Of a stretch of DNA of 64,000 nt, positions 55,231 through 64,000 are shown in pieces; positions within the stretch are counted from its first letter, which is position 1; the number at the start of each line of letters is the position of its first letter. A model generated the notes under the pieces. It was not told the DNA's origin, searched no databases, and saw nothing but the letters and a program-made list of their open reading frames with translations. Made by a program: the position numbers and the translations under genes. The stretch lies in contig CAVVXS010000007.1 of NCBI GenBank assembly GCA_963752225.1, forward strand, positions 434,001 to 498,000. Direction: 5' to 3'. The DNA comes from JBBROS01 sp963752225. Lineage in GTDB: Bacteria; Pseudomonadota; Alphaproteobacteria; Acetobacterales; Acetobacteraceae.

Positions 55231-55803
55231 ATGATGCAGGCTGCGCCGAAAGACCCCGAGTCACATGACGAGGTCGCAATGCTTCTGGCCCGCTGCGCCC
55301 AGGCCGACGGTGCCGCATTCCGCCAATTGTACGATCGCTATTCCGCGGTCCTGTACGGGGTGGCGATGCGCATCACGCGCGACGCCCCGCTCGCGTCCGA
55401 CGCCGTGCACGACGCCATGCTGCAGGTCTGGCGCAACGCCGCCCGCTTCGACCCCGTCCGCGGCAACGGCCGCGCCTGGCTCATCAGCCTGGTGCGCTAT
55501 CGTGCGCTCGACGCGGTCGGGCGCACCAAGCGCGAGGTGCTGGGCGGCGAGATCCCCGAGCCGGTCGACCCCGACCCGCTGCCGCTCGAGCGGTTGCAGA
55601 CATCCCGCGACGGCGCCGCGCTGCAGCGCTGCCTCGAGGAGGTGGAGCCGGGCCGGCGCACCCTCGTCATCCTGGCCTTCGTCGAGGGGCTGACCCATCC
55701 CGAGGTCGCCGACCGTGTGCGCCAGCCGCTGGGCACGGTGAAATCCGGGATTCGCCGCGCCCTGCTGGCGCTGCGCGCGTGTCTTGATCGCCAGCTCGCA
55801 TGA
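55231..55803 (+). CDS. ECF-type RNA polymerase sigma factor (SigK-like)
   Basis: The 190-residue protein has region 2 (CAQADGAAFRQLYDRYSAVLYGVAMRI, then DAVHDAMLQVWRNAARFD) and region 4 (VEPGRRTLVILAFVEGLTHPEVADRVRQPLGTVKSGIRRALLALR). It lacks regions 1 and 3, as expected for ECF sigmas. The region 2/4 sequence and the following RskA-like partner match the SigK group. Two ATG codons (55231, 55234) are in frame. Its stop overlaps the anti-sigma start (ATGA), the usual coupling for this pair. The stimulus is unknown. Confidence 0.9.
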   Translation: MMQAAPKDPESHDEVAMLLARCAQADGAAFRQLYDRYSAVLYGVAMRITRDAPLASDAVHDAMLQVWRNAARFDPVRGNGRAWLISLVRYRALDAVGRTKREVLGGEIPEPVDPDPLPLERLQTSRDGAALQRCLEEVEPGRRTLVILAFVEGLTHPEVADRVRQPLGTVKSGIRRALLALRACLDRQLA

Positions 55804-56489
55804 GCGATCAGCCCGAACGCCTCGATCCCGAGGACGAGCGCGACCTCCAAGCGGCGGAGTACGTCCTGGGCGTGCTGCAGCCGGCGCAAGCCCGCGCGGT
55901 CGAGGCGCTGGCGCTGCACGAGCCCGCCATGGCGACCAGCATCGCCGCATGGGAACTGCGTCTGGCGCCGTTGGCCGACCTGGTCGAGCCGATCGCGCCG
56001 CCGCCGATCCTGTGGCGGCGCTTGGCGCTGGCGACCGGCCTGACCCGCGCGGCGCCGCTGCGGCGGTTCGGGTGGGACAACCTCACGGTGTGGCGGGCCA
56101 CGGCCGGCGCCGCGCTGGCCGTCGCCGCAAGCCTCGGCTTCCTGCTGCTCCTGCCACCGGCACCCGCGCCGGAGCCGCTGGTGGCGGCGCTGTCGCCGTT
56201 CGGCCGCCCCGGTGCCACCTTCCTGGTCCGGGTCGGACCCGACGGGGCTGCGACCGTGGTGGCGGTGGGCGACACCAACGTCCCGCAGGATCGCTCGCTC
56301 CAGCTTTGGGCGGTGCCACCGGGTGCTACGACGCCGGTCAGCATGGGCTTGCTGCCGGCGAGCGGCCGGGCGCGCTTGACGATCCCGGTGCCGGCGGGAA
56401 CGCAGCTCCTCGTCAGCCAGGAACCGGTCGGGGGCTCGCCGCGGCCAACGCTGCCGCCGGTGCTGGCCGGGACGCTGTCCGGGATCTGA
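55800..56489 (+). CDS. RskA-like anti-sigma factor
   Basis: The 229-residue membrane protein has an N-terminal cytoplasmic domain (DERDLQAAEYVLGVLQPAQARAVEAL), one transmembrane helix (TAGAALAVAASLGFLLLLP) and a C-terminal periplasmic RskA domain with FLVRVGPDGAATVVAV, SLQLWAVPPGATTPVSMGLL and PVPAGTQLLVSQEPVGGSP. This is the standard build of RskA-type anti-sigma-K proteins, which release their sigma on redox or envelope signals. It overlaps the sigma gene (ATGA). The anti-sigma domain lacks the HxxxCxxC zinc motif, consistent with the RskA type. Confidence 0.88.
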   Translation: MSDQPERLDPEDERDLQAAEYVLGVLQPAQARAVEALALHEPAMATSIAAWELRLAPLADLVEPIAPPPILWRRLALATGLTRAAPLRRFGWDNLTVWRATAGAALAVAASLGFLLLLPPAPAPEPLVAALSPFGRPGATFLVRVGPDGAATVVAVGDTNVPQDRSLQLWAVPPGATTPVSMGLLPASGRARLTIPVPAGTQLLVSQEPVGGSPRPTLPPVLAGTLSGI

Positions 56490-56493
56490 GCCG

Positions 56494-57687
56494 CTATTCG
56501 GCCGCGACGGCGACGCCCGCCCGTCCGCTCGAGCGGGCGGTGCCCATGCACAACAGGCTCGCCAGCAGCAGCGCCGACACCAGGCTCAGCACCAGCTCCG
56601 GCCGGCCATGGTCGATCAGGAAGCCGAACGGCACCGGGGTGATCGCCGAGCCCAGCGGCAGCCCGGCGCTGACGAAGCCGAACACCTTGCCGATCTGACC
56701 CGGCGGCGCCGCGTCCTTGACCATCACGTCGCGCGGGGTGCGGCTGGTGCCGAGCGCCAAGCCCGAGCAGAACAGCATGGCGCAAGCGACGACGCCGCCC
56801 ACCGGAAGCAAGCCCACCAGGAACGTCAGTGTCGCCGACACGACCGTGAGCACGATGGTGATGGTCGCCAGCCGCTTTGCCCGGTCGGCGAACCAGCCGC
56901 CCACCAGCACGCCGCCGGTATTGCCGACCATGTAGCCGGTCAGCGCCGCCGACGAGACCGCGAGGTCGATGCCCTTCACCTGGTGCAGCACCGTCACCAC
57001 CCAGGCCTGCACCCCGGCGCTGGCCATGGCGGCGAGGAAGAAGAAGCCGAAGAACATCAGCATCGGCCTGGTCATCAGCAGTTCGCGCCCGGACATCGTG
57101 GCCTCGGTGTCGTGCCGGCGCACTTGGTCCACCAAGATGCGGCTTTGCACCAGGATCGCGGCCACCACCGGCACGCCCAAGGCGCCGAGCAGCATCACCG
57201 AGCCCCGCCAGCCCAGCAGCGGCAGCAGCGCCGCGATCACCGGCGGCCCGAACGCGAAGCCGAGATTGCCGGTAAAGCTGTGCATCGCGAACGAGCGGCC
57301 CATGCGGTCCTTGGGAATGGAGCCGCTCAGGATCGCGTAGTCGGCGGGGTGGATGACGGAGTTGCCGACGCCGCTCAGCGCCGCCAAGGCGAGGATCTGC
57401 CAGAACGCGGTCGCAAACCCCATCGCGCAGATCGACAGCGACATGATGAGCGTGCCGCCCACCAGGAAACGGCGAGCGCCGTACCGATCGACGAGGAATC
57501 CGACCGGCGTTTGCAGCAGGGCGGTGATGCCGCTCATGAGCATCAGCGTCATGCCGAGTTCCGCAAAGCTGACGCCGAAGGCCGGCTGCCAGGCGAGGAA
57601 CAACGGCGGGAGGATGAGCATGTAGAAATGGGACAGGAAGTGCCCGGTCCCGATCAGCAAGTTCACCCTGGCCACGTGCGATCTCAT
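56494..57687 (-). CDS. MFS transporter (fosmidomycin-resistance/sugar-type 12 TMS)
   Basis: The 397-residue protein has 12 predicted helices and MFS motif A in GFLVDRYGARRFLVGG, with a second copy GGWFADRAKRLATI at the start of the second half. Helices such as SHFYMLILPPLFLAWQPAFG and GLALGTSRTPRDVMV resemble Fsr-type and other small MFS exporters. The substrate is not readable. It ends 4 bases from the anti-sigma stop, so the two genes converge. Confidence 0.8.
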   Translation of the reverse strand: MRSHVARVNLLIGTGHFLSHFYMLILPPLFLAWQPAFGVSFAELGMTLMLMSGITALLQTPVGFLVDRYGARRFLVGGTLIMSLSICAMGFATAFWQILALAALSGVGNSVIHPADYAILSGSIPKDRMGRSFAMHSFTGNLGFAFGPPVIAALLPLLGWRGSVMLLGALGVPVVAAILVQSRILVDQVRRHDTEATMSGRELLMTRPMLMFFGFFFLAAMASAGVQAWVVTVLHQVKGIDLAVSSAALTGYMVGNTGGVLVGGWFADRAKRLATITIVLTVVSATLTFLVGLLPVGGVVACAMLFCSGLALGTSRTPRDVMVKDAAPPGQIGKVFGFVSAGLPLGSAITPVPFGFLIDHGRPELVLSLVSALLLASLLCMGTARSSGRAGVAVAAE

Positions 57688-57749
57688 GCCGTCAGGGTGC
57701 GCTTGACGTGCGGAATCGTAAAGAGGCCGTCCCGGACTCCGCTCACGTC

Positions 57750-57772
57750 ATCCCCGGACTTGATCCGGGGAT
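57750..57772. repeat. Dispersed palindrome of the ATCCCCGGA...TCCGGGGAT type
   Basis: ATCCCCGGA-CTTGA-TCCGGGGAT is a perfect 9-bp stem with a 5-base loop, between the MFS gene start and the ppdK end. This exact word (CGTCATCCCCGGACTTGATC...) is a well-known dispersed palindromic repeat in alphaproteobacterial genomes. Its orientation and place here also allow it to act as the ppdK terminator. Confidence 0.7.
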
Positions 57773-57846
57773 CTCTCCCGCACCGACGCGGCATCCTTAG
57801 GGGAGAAGCGGCCCGGACCGAACGCTGACCGGTTTAGAAGCCGGTC

Positions 57847-60528
<2,682 letters not shown>

Positions 60529-60540
60529 TGCGGGTCTCTT

Positions 60541-62595
60541 TCAGCCTTCGATACGGGTGAAGTCGGCAGCCTGTGCCATGGCAGCGCCGACGCGGGCAAG
60601 CAAGCATAACCGGTTGCGCCGGAGCGCCGGGTCTGGATCGTTGACGGTCACATGGTCGAAGAAAGCGTCCAAACTGGGGCGAAGTTGCGCGAGCGCACTC
60701 ATTGCGCTGCCGAATTCCTCGGCTTCGATGCGGCTGTTAACATTCGCGGACGTTGCGTCGATTTCGGTGAACAACGTCTTTTCCGCCGGTTCGACCGCGA
60801 GGCGCGGGTCGGCTAGCTCGCTGCTATACTCGACCCCGTCCTTTTTCTCCTCGATCCGGAGGATGTTGGCGGCGCGCCGCGCCCCGGCGAGCAGGTCGGC
60901 GCCGTTCGCGGTGGACAGGAACGCGGCCACCGCCTCGGTGCGGGCGAGCAGGCGAACGAGGTCGTCATCGGCGCCGGCGGCGAACACCGCGGACAGCACG
61001 TCGTACCGCGCGCCCTCGGTCCGGAGCTGCACCCGGAGCCGGTCGGCGATGAAGTCGAGCAGCGCCGTGACCGGGACCGGCGCGGGGAGACCGTTTCCCG
61101 CCGCCTCCATTACGGTCCGCAGCGGCAGGCGCAGCCCGTTCTCGCGGATGATGCGGATCACCCCAAGCGCGGCCCGGCGCAAGGCGTACGGGTCACCCGA
61201 GCCGGTCGGGACTTCGCCGGCCGCGAAAAACGCCGCGAGCTGATCAAGCTTGTCGGCCAAGGCGACGGCGGCCGAAACCGGCGCCGTCGGCACCTGGTCG
61301 GCCGGGCCGCGCGGGGCGTAGTGGTCGCGCACCGCCGCGGCCACGGCCGGATCCTCGCCGTCATGCAGGGCGTAGTAGCCGCCCATCACGCCTTGCAGCT
61401 CCGGGAACTCGCCCACCATGCCGGTGGTGAGGTCGGCCTTGGCGAGGTGCGCGGCGCGGGCCGCGAGCGCCGGGTCGGCGCCGCAGAACGGCGCCAGCGT
61501 GCGGGCCAGTTGCTCGAGCCGCCGAACCCGCGCGGCCTGGGAGCCAAGCTTGGCGTGGAAGGTGACGCCCTCCAGCGCCGAGACCCGGTCGGCCAGCTTG
61601 GTGCGCCGGTCGAGGTCCCAGAAATGCCGGGCGTCGCTGAAGCGGGCGCGCAGCACCCGCTCGTTGCCGGCGATGATGGTGGCGCCGCCGTCGTCGGCCT
61701 CGATGTTGGCGGCGAACGCGAAGCGCGGCGCCGGGCGGCCATCGGCAGTGCGCAGCGCGAAGTAGCGCTGGTTCACCCGCATGCTGACCTGCATCACTTC
61801 GGGCGGCAGGTCCATGAAGCCCGGGTCGATCCGGCCCAGCAGCGGCACCGGCCATTCCACCAGCCCCACGACCTCGTCCAGCAGCCCGTCATCGGGCACG
61901 ACCGTCAACGCTTCGGCCGCCGCCAGCGCTGCGATCCCGTCCGCGACGCGCTGCCGCCGCTCGGCCGTGTCCACGATCACCCGGCGCGCCAGCAGCCCGT
62001 CCTGCCAAGCAGCAAGCGACGTCGCCGCGAAGGCGCCGGGGGCCAGGAAGCGGTGGCCCTCGGTCTCGTCGCCGCTGCGCAGCCCGTGCCCGTCATCGGC
62101 ACCGTCACGGAGGTCGAACGGCACCACCTCGCCGTCCAGCACGCACAGGATGCGGCGCAGCGGCCGGACCCAGGTGAACAGGCTGCCGCCGCCCCAGCGC
62201 ATGCTCTTGGGCCAAGGAAACCGGCGCAGCAGCGGGGGCAGCGCGGCCGCGATCAGCGTTGCAGCGGGCACTTCCGGGGTGGCCTTGCTCAGCACCCAGT
62301 GGCCGCCCTCGTCCGTGAGCTGGTCGCGCGTGGCGCCGTGCTTGCGCAGAAACCCCTCCAGCGCCTGCGGCGGGGCCGAAGCGCGCGGCCCGCGCTCGAC
62401 GGTGCTGCTGGCGGCAACGGCCCGGTTCACCGTCGCTGCGAGCGCGATCCGCCGCGGGCCATGGAACGTCCGCACGTCAACCGGCGCCAGCGGGGCGAGC
62501 GCGTCGCCGCACAGTCGCGCCAGGGTTGCCGCGCCCCCCGCCTGCATGCGGGCCGGGATCTCCTCGCTGAACAGCTCCAGCAGCAGCTCAGGCAA
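60541..62595 (-). CDS. glyS: Glycine-tRNA ligase beta subunit
   Basis: The product is 684 residues. It starts MPELLLELFSEEIPARMQ, the standard N-terminus. Blocks visible include GPRRIALAA, GFLRKHGATRDQL, FPWPKSMRWG, FTWVRPLRRILCVLDG, FAANIEADDGGATIIAGNERVLRARFSDARHFWDLDR and the HD-type GMVGEFPELQGVMGGYYA, with an anticodon-binding C-terminal region. TTG 62595 overlaps the glyQ stop (8 bases), matching a standard glyQ-glyS coupling. Together with glyQ it forms the (alpha-beta)2 glycyl-tRNA synthetase. Confidence 0.95.
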   Translation of the reverse strand: MPELLLELFSEEIPARMQAGGAATLARLCGDALAPLAPVDVRTFHGPRRIALAATVNRAVAASSTVERGPRASAPPQALEGFLRKHGATRDQLTDEGGHWVLSKATPEVPAATLIAAALPPLLRRFPWPKSMRWGGGSLFTWVRPLRRILCVLDGEVVPFDLRDGADDGHGLRSGDETEGHRFLAPGAFAATSLAAWQDGLLARRVIVDTAERRQRVADGIAALAAAEALTVVPDDGLLDEVVGLVEWPVPLLGRIDPGFMDLPPEVMQVSMRVNQRYFALRTADGRPAPRFAFAANIEADDGGATIIAGNERVLRARFSDARHFWDLDRRTKLADRVSALEGVTFHAKLGSQAARVRRLEQLARTLAPFCGADPALAARAAHLAKADLTTGMVGEFPELQGVMGGYYALHDGEDPAVAAAVRDHYAPRGPADQVPTAPVSAAVALADKLDQLAAFFAAGEVPTGSGDPYALRRAALGVIRIIRENGLRLPLRTVMEAAGNGLPAPVPVTALLDFIADRLRVQLRTEGARYDVLSAVFAAGADDDLVRLLARTEAVAAFLSTANGADLLAGARRAANILRIEEKKDGVEYSSELADPRLAVEPAEKTLFTEIDATSANVNSRIEAEEFGSAMSALAQLRPSLDAFFDHVTVNDPDPALRRNRLCLLARVGAAMAQAADFTRIEG

Positions 62596-63454
62596 GCGCC
62601 GGCTCCCCGGCCAGGTAACCCTCGCAGCAACCCTTCGCCAGCGTCCGGACCCGGCCGATATAGGCGGCCCGCTCGGCAACCGAGATCACGCCCCGTGCGT
62701 CCAGCAGATTGAACAAGTGGCTCGCCTTGATGCACTGGTCGTAGGCGGGCAACGGCAGGTTTTCCCGCAGCAATGCCGAACATTCTTGCTCGGCGTCGGC
62801 GAAATGCCGGGCCAGCATCTCGGTGTCGGCGTGCTCGAAGCTGTAAGCGCTGTATTCCCGCTCGTTGCGGAGGAACACGTCGCCATAGCTGACGCCGGCA
62901 CCGTTGAAATCGAGGTCGTAGACGTTCTCCACGCCTTGCACATACATCGCCAGACGCTCGAGCCCGATCGTGAACTCGGCGCTTGGCACCGCCACCGGGA
63001 TGCCGCCGACCTGTTGGAAGTATGTGAACTGGGTCACCTCCATACCGTCACACCAGACCTCCCAGCCGAGACCCCAGGCGCCCAGCGTCGGGCTCTCCCA
63101 ATCGTCCTCGACGAAACGGATGTCGTGACGCATCGGGTCGAGGCCGATCGCGCGGTAGCTGTCGAGCAGCAGCGCCTGGCAGTCGGGCGGGCTCGGCTTC
63201 AGGATTGCCTGGTATTGATAGTAATGGCCGAGCCGGTTGGGGTTGTCGCCGTAGCGGCCGTCGCTCGGCCGCCGGCTCGGCTGCACATAGGCGGCGCGCC
63301 AAGGCTTGGGCCCCAGCGCGCGCAAGGTGGTGGCAGGGTGGAAGGTGCCGGCGCCCATCTCCACATCGTAGGGCTGGAGGATCACGCAGCCTTGCCGGCC
63401 CCAAAAGGCGTGCAGGCGGAGGATCAGCTCCTGAAAACTGGGTGGCGTGCTCAT
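62588..63454 (-). CDS. glyQ: Glycine-tRNA ligase alpha subunit
   Basis: The 288-residue class II catalytic subunit starts MSTPPSFQELILRLHAFWG. It has GCVILQPYDVEMGAGTFHPAT, PSRRPSDGRYGDNPNRLGHYYQYQ, FVEDDWESPTLGAWGLGWEVWCDGMEVTQFTYFQQVGG, LERLAMYVQGV and the C-terminal YDQCIKASHLFNLLDARGVISVAERAAYIGRVR. Length and all motifs are standard. Upstream lies the divergent CoA-binding protein gene, 41 bases away. It is the first gene of the glyQ-glyS-ppdK unit. Confidence 0.97.
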   Translation of the reverse strand: MSTPPSFQELILRLHAFWGRQGCVILQPYDVEMGAGTFHPATTLRALGPKPWRAAYVQPSRRPSDGRYGDNPNRLGHYYQYQAILKPSPPDCQALLLDSYRAIGLDPMRHDIRFVEDDWESPTLGAWGLGWEVWCDGMEVTQFTYFQQVGGIPVAVPSAEFTIGLERLAMYVQGVENVYDLDFNGAGVSYGDVFLRNEREYSAYSFEHADTEMLARHFADAEQECSALLRENLPLPAYDQCIKASHLFNLLDARGVISVAERAAYIGRVRTLAKGCCEGYLAGEPALA

Positions 63455-63495
63455 CGGGCGGCACCATACGGGCGGAGAAGCGTTATGCAACGGCC

Positions 63496-63939
63496 ATGAC
63501 CGCATCACTCGACGACACCGTCCGCACCGTCCTGACCACCACACGGCGCATTGCCGTCGTCGGCGCGTCCAATCGTGCCGAACGGCCCAGCAACGGCGTG
63601 TTCGCCTTCCTGCTCGCCCGCGGCTTCGACATGGTCGGCGTCAACCCGGGCATCGCCGGGCAAACGCTGCACGGCGCGCCGGTGGTGGCTACGCTTGAGC
63701 AGGCCGGACCGCTCGACATGGTGGACGTGTTCCGTGCGTCCGACCAAGTTGGGCCGGTGGTGGACGACGCGATCCGGCTGGGCGCCCGAACGGTCTGGAT
63801 GCAGCTCGGCGTCATTGACGAGGCGGCAGCTTCCCGGGCGCGGGCCGCCGGGCTGACGGTGATCATGGACCGCTGCCCGGCGATCGAGTGGCCGCGCCTC
63901 GGCTTGCCCGCCCGCATCGCGGCCGAACCGGGGGGTTGA
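63496..63939 (+). CDS. CoA-binding domain protein (YccU-like)
   Basis: The 147-residue protein is a stand-alone CoA-binding Rossmann domain: RIAVVGASNRAERPSNGVFAFLLARGFDMVGVNPG, a middle PLDMVDVFRASDQVGPVVDDAIRLGARTVWMQLGVIDEAAASRARAAG and a C-terminal VIMDRCPAIEWPRL. The GAS-x-x-x-x-R-P-S motif and the C-P-A-I-E end are typical of YccU, which binds CoA thioesters without known activity. ATG 63496 fits; the upstream ATG 63485 is out of frame. The last 60 bases of the window show no gene. Confidence 0.88.
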   Translation: MTASLDDTVRTVLTTTRRIAVVGASNRAERPSNGVFAFLLARGFDMVGVNPGIAGQTLHGAPVVATLEQAGPLDMVDVFRASDQVGPVVDDAIRLGARTVWMQLGVIDEAAASRARAAGLTVIMDRCPAIEWPRLGLPARIAAEPGG

Positions 63940-64000
63940 ACCAGAGTTCGTTTCGGGCCAACTGCCCCTCGGCTACAAACCCTTAACCCAACACCTCAAC

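Overview
This is a GC-rich (by eye close to 70%), densely packed bacterial chromosome segment with short intergenic gaps, many GTG/TTG starts and many 4-base stop/start overlaps. The gene content points to an alphaproteobacterium, most likely a non-pathogenic member of the Acetobacteraceae/Rhodospirillales. The pointers are the F1-ATPase zeta inhibitor (DUF1476), an SdhAF4-like DUF1674 protein, an IalB-family protein, the ispH-thrB-rnhA cluster, ppdK next to glyS-glyQ, a fused indolepyruvate ferredoxin oxidoreductase, a CtrA-type TTAA-N7-TTAA box at a flagellar gene, and PEP-CTERM proteins. The taxonomic placement is inference. I see no rRNA, tRNA or CRISPR array.

Layout. 1-6.4 kb: the tail of a glycine-zipper lipoprotein, DUF3597, a DUF218 protein overlapping a methyltransferase, a SPOUT RNA methyltransferase, ialB-rlmN (translationally coupled), DUF1674 and an acyltransferase. 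6.5-11.2 kb: a gcvT-gcvH-gcvP glycine-cleavage operon read leftward behind a tandem glycine riboswitch. 11.3-16 kb: a CDF metal exporter, a coupled lipoprotein/histidine phosphatase pair, and ispH-thrB-rnhA. 16.2-21 kb: a motility locus with hybrid cheA and fliM, divergent from an uncharacterised 333-residue protein across a CtrA-like site. 21-24.3 kb: DUF445, an intact 875-bp IS5-family (IS427-type) element, and a Tat-type fumarylacetoacetate-hydrolase-fold protein. 24.4-29.6 kb: a Zn/Mn-type ABC transporter (ATPase and permease, no binding protein) preceded by a 34-residue membrane peptide, then RidA, an SGNH hydrolase, a MaoC-type dehydratase and an MBL hydrolase.

29.6-42.9 kb is rich in acyl-CoA and amino-acid catabolism: an acyl-CoA synthetase divergent from isovaleryl-CoA dehydrogenase, a second acyl-CoA dehydrogenase, and the large indolepyruvate ferredoxin oxidoreductase divergent from an Lrp/AsnC regulator across a cluster of TTGGC/GCCAA half-sites. 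Together these suggest branched-chain and aromatic amino-acid breakdown feeding acyl-CoA oxidation. pyrF, the zeta inhibitor, a PEP-CTERM metalloprotease and a retropepsin-like protein are interspersed. 43-48.8 kb holds accessory genes: a PrmC-like methyltransferase beside a heme-oxygenase-like diiron protein, a GRDP-like/TIGR04222-like pair, a DHA2 exporter and a second PEP-CTERM protein. 48.9-54.3 kb is a surface-glycan island: a 1060-residue double glycosyltransferase with a six-fold N-terminal repeat, a GT61 enzyme and a coupled methyltransferase. 54.3-64 kb: a Nudix hydrolase, an ECF sigma/RskA-type anti-sigma pair, an MFS transporter, ppdK-glyS-glyQ and a CoA-binding protein.

The most informative signals beyond ordinary annotation are the CtrA-like box joining fliM-cheA to an unknown gene, the Lrp-like operator cluster, the frameshifting IS whose target duplication supplies the transposase stop codon, the repeat-bearing bifunctional glycosyltransferase, and the ABC-coupled mini-protein. 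I did not find a clear new defence or mobile system.
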